NCBI RefSeq assembly: GCF_041270065.1
Contig: NZ_CP065958.1
Span: 5,456,001-5,520,000 of the forward strand
Length of the DNA stretch: 64,000 nucleotides
Direction: 5' to 3'
DNA from: Streptomyces fradiae
GTDB taxonomy: Bacteria; Actinomycetota; Actinomycetes; Streptomycetales; Streptomycetaceae
A program made the translations under genes and the position numbers. Under the pieces are notes generated by a model that saw nothing but the letters and a program-made list of their open reading frames with translations, made no database searches and was not told the origin of the DNA. Positions 60,368-64,000 of the stretch are shown in pieces. The first letter of the stretch is position 1. Each line of letters opens with the position of its first letter.

Positions 60368-61148
60368 CGAACACCCTCCCCCATAGCTCGCTTGATTTCT
60401 GGAAATTGCCCGAGGTCTGCTCGCCGTAGGCCTCTCGGGCTAGCCTGTTGAAGTCCAGCAATGCTGTCTGCGCTAGTGGACTTCCATCGATCTGGTGTCT
60501 GATGGATTCAGAGAACTCGACTACTGCCCGCGAGAGTTCTGGAATCTCCCTAGGGAACGCCCGATAGGCGGCAAGCTCGATCTCGTGAGACGGAATCGGC
60601 TGGTCGTGTGTTTTGCTCCACCACTTGCACAGGCGGATCAATCGCTTGAAATCTTCCCCGAGTAGCTTGGTAGCCTCTCGGATTCTTCTGTTCTGCGCTT
60701 CAGGTGCGTATATTTCCCATCCGTCCTGGCGGGCAGTTGGGATCCGGTACTCTTCGTCACCCTCGGCGTTGATGCCGAGGTGAACTGAGGCGAGGACATC
60801 CACGACTCCGCCGTCCACATGTGTGACGCGGACAGCGTTCTCAGATACCTGTACGTCCGGCTCCATCTCTCGCAGTATTTGTGCGACAGCGGAGACCAGC
60901 GCTGCGGGCTCTGAATGGGCAAGTTGATCCTCGGGTTCGATGACAGCCACGATGTCAACATCCGAGAATTTTCGAATGGCTGTAGATCTCACCATCGACC
61001 CCGTAATGAGACACTCTCGCACTTCGGATCGCTGCTCGATTCTTCGGGAGAGGCTCTGTCCCTGTTCTAGGGCGTTTAGTTTCTCGCTGTCTGAAAGTGT
61101 GATGCGCTGGAGGAAGGCCTCAAACTGGTATGTGATCTGGTCAGTCAT
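60339..61148 (-). CDS. CD-NTase (SMODS-type nucleotidyltransferase) of a CBASS-like system
   Basis: The protein is 269 aa from ATG 61,148; no strong ribosome-binding site precedes it, and the longer frame is unlikely. The nucleotidyltransferase core is clear: G50-S51 with T56 in 'GSMVRSTAIRKFSDVDIVAV', the metal pair D63-x-D65, and the third Asp D117 in 'GGVVDVLASVHLG'. The helical C-terminal half (RLIRLCKWWSKTHDQPIPSH and on) matches the OAS-like arrangement of CD-NTases. On infection it would make a cyclic oligonucleotide that activates the S-4TM partner. The product cannot be predicted. No Cap2/Cap3 or HORMA/TRIP13 genes accompany it, so this would be a minimal type I system. Confidence 0.85.
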   Translation of the reverse strand: MTDQITYQFEAFLQRITLSDSEKLNALEQGQSLSRRIEQRSEVRECLITGSMVRSTAIRKFSDVDIVAVIEPEDQLAHSEPAALVSAVAQILREMEPDVQVSENAVRVTHVDGGVVDVLASVHLGINAEGDEEYRIPTARQDGWEIYAPEAQNRRIREATKLLGEDFKRLIRLCKWWSKTHDQPIPSHEIELAAYRAFPREIPELSRAVVEFSESIRHQIDGSPLAQTALLDFNRLAREAYGEQTSGNFQKSSELWGRVFGDEFTAVIA

Positions 61149-61457
61149 TTCGAGAAGAGCATTCGAGTCCCGTGGCGTGATGCTTAGATGCGGATCGGAC
61201 CACAGTGTGCCGCACGTTGGCGCCTGACACAGCGACTCCCTGTCGTTCGACCGCGGGTCGTGCAGCCGACGTTGCGTGCGTGGGGGTGGGGGGGCTGGGC
61301 AAGCGATGGGCGCCGGCGCCCTCACGCTCCCACTCGCCACTCACTCGCGATCAGTGACACACAACGACAGAGACCCGGACTCAGTGGGACTGAGTCCGGG
61401 TCTCTGTGTTTGGCACTCTCGCTGGTCAGCGGGTTGATCACGCTGTCCGAGCTGGAG
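61149..61457. other. Spacer between the CBASS genes and tRNA-Arg
   Basis: About 310 bp with no gene. It should hold the promoter of the CD-NTase gene and contains the terminator at 61,368-61,406. A G-rich stretch lies near 61,283-61,305. Confidence 0.55.
61368..61406. terminator. Terminator downstream of tRNA-Arg, supplied by the element
   Basis: CAGAGACCCGGACTCAGT and ACTGAGTCCGGGTCTCTG are perfect 18-bp arms with a 3-nt loop. It terminates the leftward tRNA transcript in place of the displaced original one beside attL. Confidence 0.88.
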
Positions 61458-61503
61458 TGCCCCCGGCAGGATTCGAACCTGCGCACACGGCTCCGGAGGC
61501 CGT
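61456..61503. other. attR: 3' half of the rebuilt tRNA-Arg
   Basis: This is the second copy of the 48-bp repeat. It overlaps the tRNA gene from its 3' end to the anticodon stem, so the element restores a working tRNA on insertion. Confidence 0.9.
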
Positions 61504-61529
61504 TGCTCTATCCCCTGAGCTACGGGGGC
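61458..61529 (-). tRNA. tRNA-Arg (anticodon CCG)
   Basis: Read on the minus strand: acceptor GCCCCCG pairs with CGGGGGC, the D arm is GCTC...GAGC, the anticodon stem ACGGC/GCCGT frames the loop CTCCGGA with anticodon CCG, and the T arm contains GGTTCGAATCC. Discriminator base A; no CCA is encoded. It lies at the right end of the integrated element, whose att site overlaps its 3' half. Confidence 0.95.
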
Positions 61530-61687
61530 TTCACCGCTTGTCGCGGCGACGGGAAGAACACTACCAGCTCTCGGAGTGTGCCTGTGAACAGGTATTTCCG
61601 GGGCGTCACCGGGGTGGGGGTCCCTCGCACGGGTCAGAAGTGGGCAAAAGCCGGACGCAGTGGCTGCGCGGGTCCTACTCTCGAGGT

Positions 61688-62167
61688 GTGTCAGGCGTGT
61701 CCGGGCGGGTGCTGGTTGTGGATGACAACCGGGTGATCCGCCAGCTGATCAGGGTCAATCTCGAACTCGAGGGGTTCGAGGTGGTGACCGCGGCCGATGG
61801 TGCCGAGTGTCTGGATGTCGTGCATGAGGTCTGTCCTGATGTCGTCACCCTGGACGTCGTCATGCCCCGGCTCGACGGGCTGAAGACCGCCGCGCGGCTG
61901 CGGGAGGATCCGCGGACCAGGGATCTGCCGGTGGCGATCATCAGTGCCTGTACCGAGTACGACACGGACGGCGGCGGCCTCTCCGAAGTCGACGCGTTCC
62001 TCGCCAAGCCCTTCGAGCCGGCCGAGCTCGTGCGGGTCGTACGGCAGCTCATGCACCGCGAGCGGCGCGGGCCGCGGGACGGTGGGGGAGCGGGCGGTGG
62101 GCAGGGGCAGGACGGCGCCGAGGAGCCGCCCGCAGTGAGTTCGAGCCGCTGCGCCGGAGAGGCCTGA
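61688..62167 (+). CDS. Single-domain response regulator
   Basis: The protein is 159 aa from GTG 61,688; a GTG 9 nt later is also possible. The receiver domain is complete: acidic pair in 'VLVVDDNRVIR', phospho-acceptor Asp in 'VVTLDVVMPRLDGL', a conserved switch residue in 'VAIISACTEYD' and the Lys in 'AFLAKPFEPAELV'. No DNA-binding output domain follows, only a Gly/Glu-rich tail, so it acts by protein contact. No kinase lies next to it. It is part of the conserved chromosomal run leading to lysA. Confidence 0.92.
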   Translation: MSGVSGRVLVVDDNRVIRQLIRVNLELEGFEVVTAADGAECLDVVHEVCPDVVTLDVVMPRLDGLKTAARLREDPRTRDLPVAIISACTEYDTDGGGLSEVDAFLAKPFEPAELVRVVRQLMHRERRGPRDGGGAGGGQGQDGAEEPPAVSSSRCAGEA

Positions 62168-62390
62168 GTCGAGAGGACTGAGTCCCGAAGTCCGACCCAG
62201 GCCTGGCGCGGTACCGGGCAGGAGCTGAGACCGGGCTCGCCTCAGCCCGGCACCGTGCAGGGCCTGAGCAGGGGCAGACCCCAGGCCCTAGTGCCGGTGC
62301 GGACCCGGGCCCGGCCCCGCGCCCGCCCCCACCGCCCACATGCCGAAACCCGTTCGCGTTCGTACCCCCCTCCTCCCCTAGGCTTGTCCC

Positions 62391-63434
62391 GTGACCCCCG
62401 CGGACCTCTCCCTCACCGTGCTGCACGCCGTGCGCCGTGCGGTCGACGAGGGTGCGTTGCGGGTCGAGGTGCCCGCGCGCGTCAAGGTCGAGCGGCCCCG
62501 GCCCGGCGGCACCGGTGATTACGCGAGCAGTGTCGCGCTCGGGCTCGCCCGGCCCGCCGGGCTGGACGCCCGCGCCGTCGCCGCGATCCTGAAGGAACGG
62601 CTCCACGACAGCCCCGGCGTCCGCTCCGTCGACATCACCGGGCCCGGGTTCCTCAACTTCACGCTGGACGGCGACAGCCGGCAGGAGCTCGTACGGGACA
62701 TCCTGCGGCGCGGTGCGGAGTACGGGCGGCGCGGGCCCAGCGGGGCCGTCGCCCAGCCGGTCCACCGCGCCGACGTCCGCGCCGCCGTCACCGCCGATGC
62801 CGTACGGCGGATCCTCGTCTCCCAGGGGATCCTCGTCCGGGTCGCCTGCGAGGACGCCGCCGACCCCGACTGGGCCCTGCTCGGCGCGAGCCCCGAGGTC
62901 GAGCACGCCCGCGGGCGGCTGACCACCGACATCGCGCCCCTGCCCGTCCCCTTCGGCGCCGCCGAGCTCTACCGCCGCCTCGGCCGCGACGCCGCACGCT
63001 GGGGACTCCTCGCCGCCGCCGGGCACGACCACGCGAGGCTCGGTGACGAGCTGCTCCACCAGCACGAGGACAACCCCCTCTTCCGGGTGCGCTACGCCTA
63101 CTCCCGCACCCGCGCCCTCACCCGCAACGCCGAGCAGCTCGGCTTCCGGAGCGAGCCGGGGGAGACCGACGACGCCGACGACCTCCTCACCCTCCTCGGC
63201 GACCACCCCGACGTCCTCGCCTCCGCCGCCCGCCACCGCGCCCCCGACCGGGTCGCCCGGCACCTGGAGGGGATCGCCGACGCGGTCCTCGCGTATCAGC
63301 ACACCGTCCTGCCCCTCGGCGACGAGAAACCCTCGGCCGCCCACCGCTCCCGGCTCGCGCTCGCCGAAGCCGCCGGGACGGTGCTCGCCGGTGGCCTCTC
63401 CCTGCTCGGCATCAGCGCACCCGACCAGATCTGA
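62391..63434 (+). CDS. ArgS-related anticodon-binding protein (NrtL-like)
   Basis: The protein is 347 aa. It has the N-terminal additional domain of arginyl-tRNA synthetase ('GDYASSVALGLARPAG', 'GPGFLNFTLDGDSRQELVRD') and the C-terminal DALR anticodon-binding domain ('NPLFRVRYAYSRTRALTRNA' onwards). The middle catalytic part, with the HIGH and KMSKS motifs, is missing. It cannot aminoacylate. Such proteins are kept upstream of lysA in Streptomyces. The stop is 13 nt before the lysA start, so they share a transcript. A role in tRNA-Arg binding or regulation is inferred. Confidence 0.88.
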   Translation: MTPADLSLTVLHAVRRAVDEGALRVEVPARVKVERPRPGGTGDYASSVALGLARPAGLDARAVAAILKERLHDSPGVRSVDITGPGFLNFTLDGDSRQELVRDILRRGAEYGRRGPSGAVAQPVHRADVRAAVTADAVRRILVSQGILVRVACEDAADPDWALLGASPEVEHARGRLTTDIAPLPVPFGAAELYRRLGRDAARWGLLAAAGHDHARLGDELLHQHEDNPLFRVRYAYSRTRALTRNAEQLGFRSEPGETDDADDLLTLLGDHPDVLASAARHRAPDRVARHLEGIADAVLAYQHTVLPLGDEKPSAAHRSRLALAEAAGTVLAGGLSLLGISAPDQI

Positions 63435-63447
63435 AAGACGCAGAGAC

Positions 63448-64000
63448 ATGAGCCGTTCCGCCCACCCCGCCGGGCCCCGCCACGCCGACGTCCTCCCCGA
63501 GGGGCACTACTCCGCGCCCCCCGCCGACCTCAACCGGCTCGACCCCAAGGTCTGGTCCCGGACCGTCGAGCGGGACGAGCAGGGGCAGCTCACCGTCGGC
63601 GGGCTCTCCGTGACCCGGCTCCGCGAGGAGTTCGGCACCCCCGCCTACTTCCTCGACGAGGACGACTTCCGCGCCCGCTGCCGCGCCTGGGCCGACGCCT
63701 TCGGCAAGGACGCCGACGTGTTCTACGCGGGCAAGGCCTTCCTCTCCCGCGCCGTCGTGCGCTGGCTCAAGGAAGAGGGGCTCAACCTCGACGTCTGCTC
63801 CGGCGGCGAGCTCTCCACCGCCCTCTCCGCCGGCATGCCGGCCGAGCGCATCGCCTTCCACGGCAACAACAAGAGCACGGACGAGATCCACCGCGCGGTC
63901 GAGGCCGGCGTCGGGCGGATCGTGCTCGACTCCTTCCAGGAGATCGTGCGGGTCGCGCACATCGCGCAGTCCCTCGGCAAGCGGCAGCGCGTGCAGATCC
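63448..64000 (+). CDS. lysA: Diaminopimelate decarboxylase (cut by window edge)
   Basis: The first 184 codons of LysA are present; the gene continues past the window. The PLP lysine is in 'DVFYAGKAFLSRAVVRWLKE', followed by 'LDVCSGGELSTALSAG' and 'IAFHGNNKS', all typical of the alanine-racemase-fold decarboxylases. The enzyme converts meso-diaminopimelate to lysine, the last step of lysine synthesis. It follows the ArgS-related gene by 13 nt. Confidence 0.95.
   Translation, partial: MSRSAHPAGPRHADVLPEGHYSAPPADLNRLDPKVWSRTVERDEQGQLTVGGLSVTRLREEFGTPAYFLDEDDFRARCRAWADAFGKDADVFYAGKAFLSRAVVRWLKEEGLNLDVCSGGELSTALSAGMPAERIAFHGNNKSTDEIHRAVEAGVGRIVLDSFQEIVRVAHIAQSLGKRQRVQI

Larger units (their letters stand above)
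53825..61503. mobile_element. Decayed integrative element in tRNA-Arg(CCG) carrying defence genes
   Basis: The element is about 7.7 kb, bounded by 48-bp identical att repeats, one of which rebuilds the 3' half of the tRNA. Its genes are less GC-rich than the flanks, notably the PIN, S-4TM and CD-NTase genes. It keeps parts of an actinomycete integrative conjugative element: GntR regulator, HD protein, Nudix, replication gene, xis and int. No FtsK/Tra-type transfer gene remains, and four of these genes are damaged. It carries a PIN-like protein and a CBASS-like pair. This tRNA-Arg beside lysA is, as I recall, used by a similar element in S. coelicolor. Confidence 0.88.

Overview
The window is high-GC actinobacterial DNA and almost certainly comes from a Streptomyces. 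Coding regions have strong third-position GC, GTG starts are frequent, and many genes overlap as ATGA or GTGA. The gene content is typical of the genus: a Ku/LigD non-homologous end-joining locus, an envelope cluster with an FtsW/PBP2 pair, a tRNA-Arg(CCG) used as an integration site, and a chromosomal response regulator - ArgS-like protein - lysA run. No sequence search could be run. Family names rest on motifs seen in the translations and on knowledge of the families.

Layout. (1) About 1-24.1 kb is a tandem duplication of a polymorphic-toxin module. Each copy has a leftward gene for a secreted DNRLRE/FG-GAP protein, a divergent rightward gene for a giant YD/RHS-repeat protein (about 2,660-2,690 aa) with an internal ricin-type lectin, an RHS core, a HINT domain and a short C-terminal toxin, and a small putative immunity gene. 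The backbones are nearly the same, but the toxin tips and immunity proteins are unrelated: copy A ends in a deaminase-like toxin and copy B in a different, unassigned one. A fragment of the neighbouring penicillin-binding-protein gene sits between the copies and marks the duplication junction. Both toxin genes keep a Crp-like palindrome and promoter-like elements. (2) 24.1-32.4 kb, leftward: PBP2, FtsW/RodA, a sensor kinase with no partner regulator, a lipoprotein, a class F-like sortase and a HEAT-repeat protein. (3) 32.7-36.9 kb: an ATP-dependent DNA ligase buried in extreme Asp-Pro/Gly-Ala low complexity, the LigD polymerase domain and a divergent Ku, with a 24-C homopolymer and other simple repeats. 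(4) 37-39.6 kb: a phosphopantetheinyl transferase and a secreted M4 metallopeptidase. (5) 39.7-49.0 kb: a tight seven-gene leftward operon. Its first four genes look like the azomycin (2-nitroimidazole) pathway: a RohP-like PLP arginine oxidase, a small protein in the RohQ position, a RohR-like DapA-fold lyase and a RohS-like haem-oxygenase-fold diiron N-oxygenase. It continues with a Rieske/PRMT-like methyltransferase fusion, a 1,281-aa multicopper oxidase and a DsbA-like protein. A perfect 20-bp palindrome lies upstream, and a divergent TetR gene follows. (6) 50.3-51.8 kb: a YceI protein, a rhodanese and a divergent MarR regulator with repeated operators. (7) 52-53.7 kb: an HNH nuclease with a ScoMcrA-like sulfur-binding segment, probably type IV restriction. 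(8) 53.8-61.5 kb: a decayed integrative element in tRNA-Arg(CCG), bounded by 48-bp identical att repeats. It carries a PIN-like protein, a frameshifted GntR gene, an HD protein, a truncated Nudix gene fused to a truncated replication gene, xis, a damaged integrase whose nucleophilic Tyr appears to be Asn, and a two-gene CBASS-like system (CD-NTase plus S-4TM effector). (9) 61.7-64 kb: response regulator, ArgS-related protein and the start of lysA.

The strongest leads are the extended Roh-type operon, the paired toxin modules with a shared chassis and swapped warheads, and the CBASS cargo fixed in place on an integrative element that can probably no longer move.
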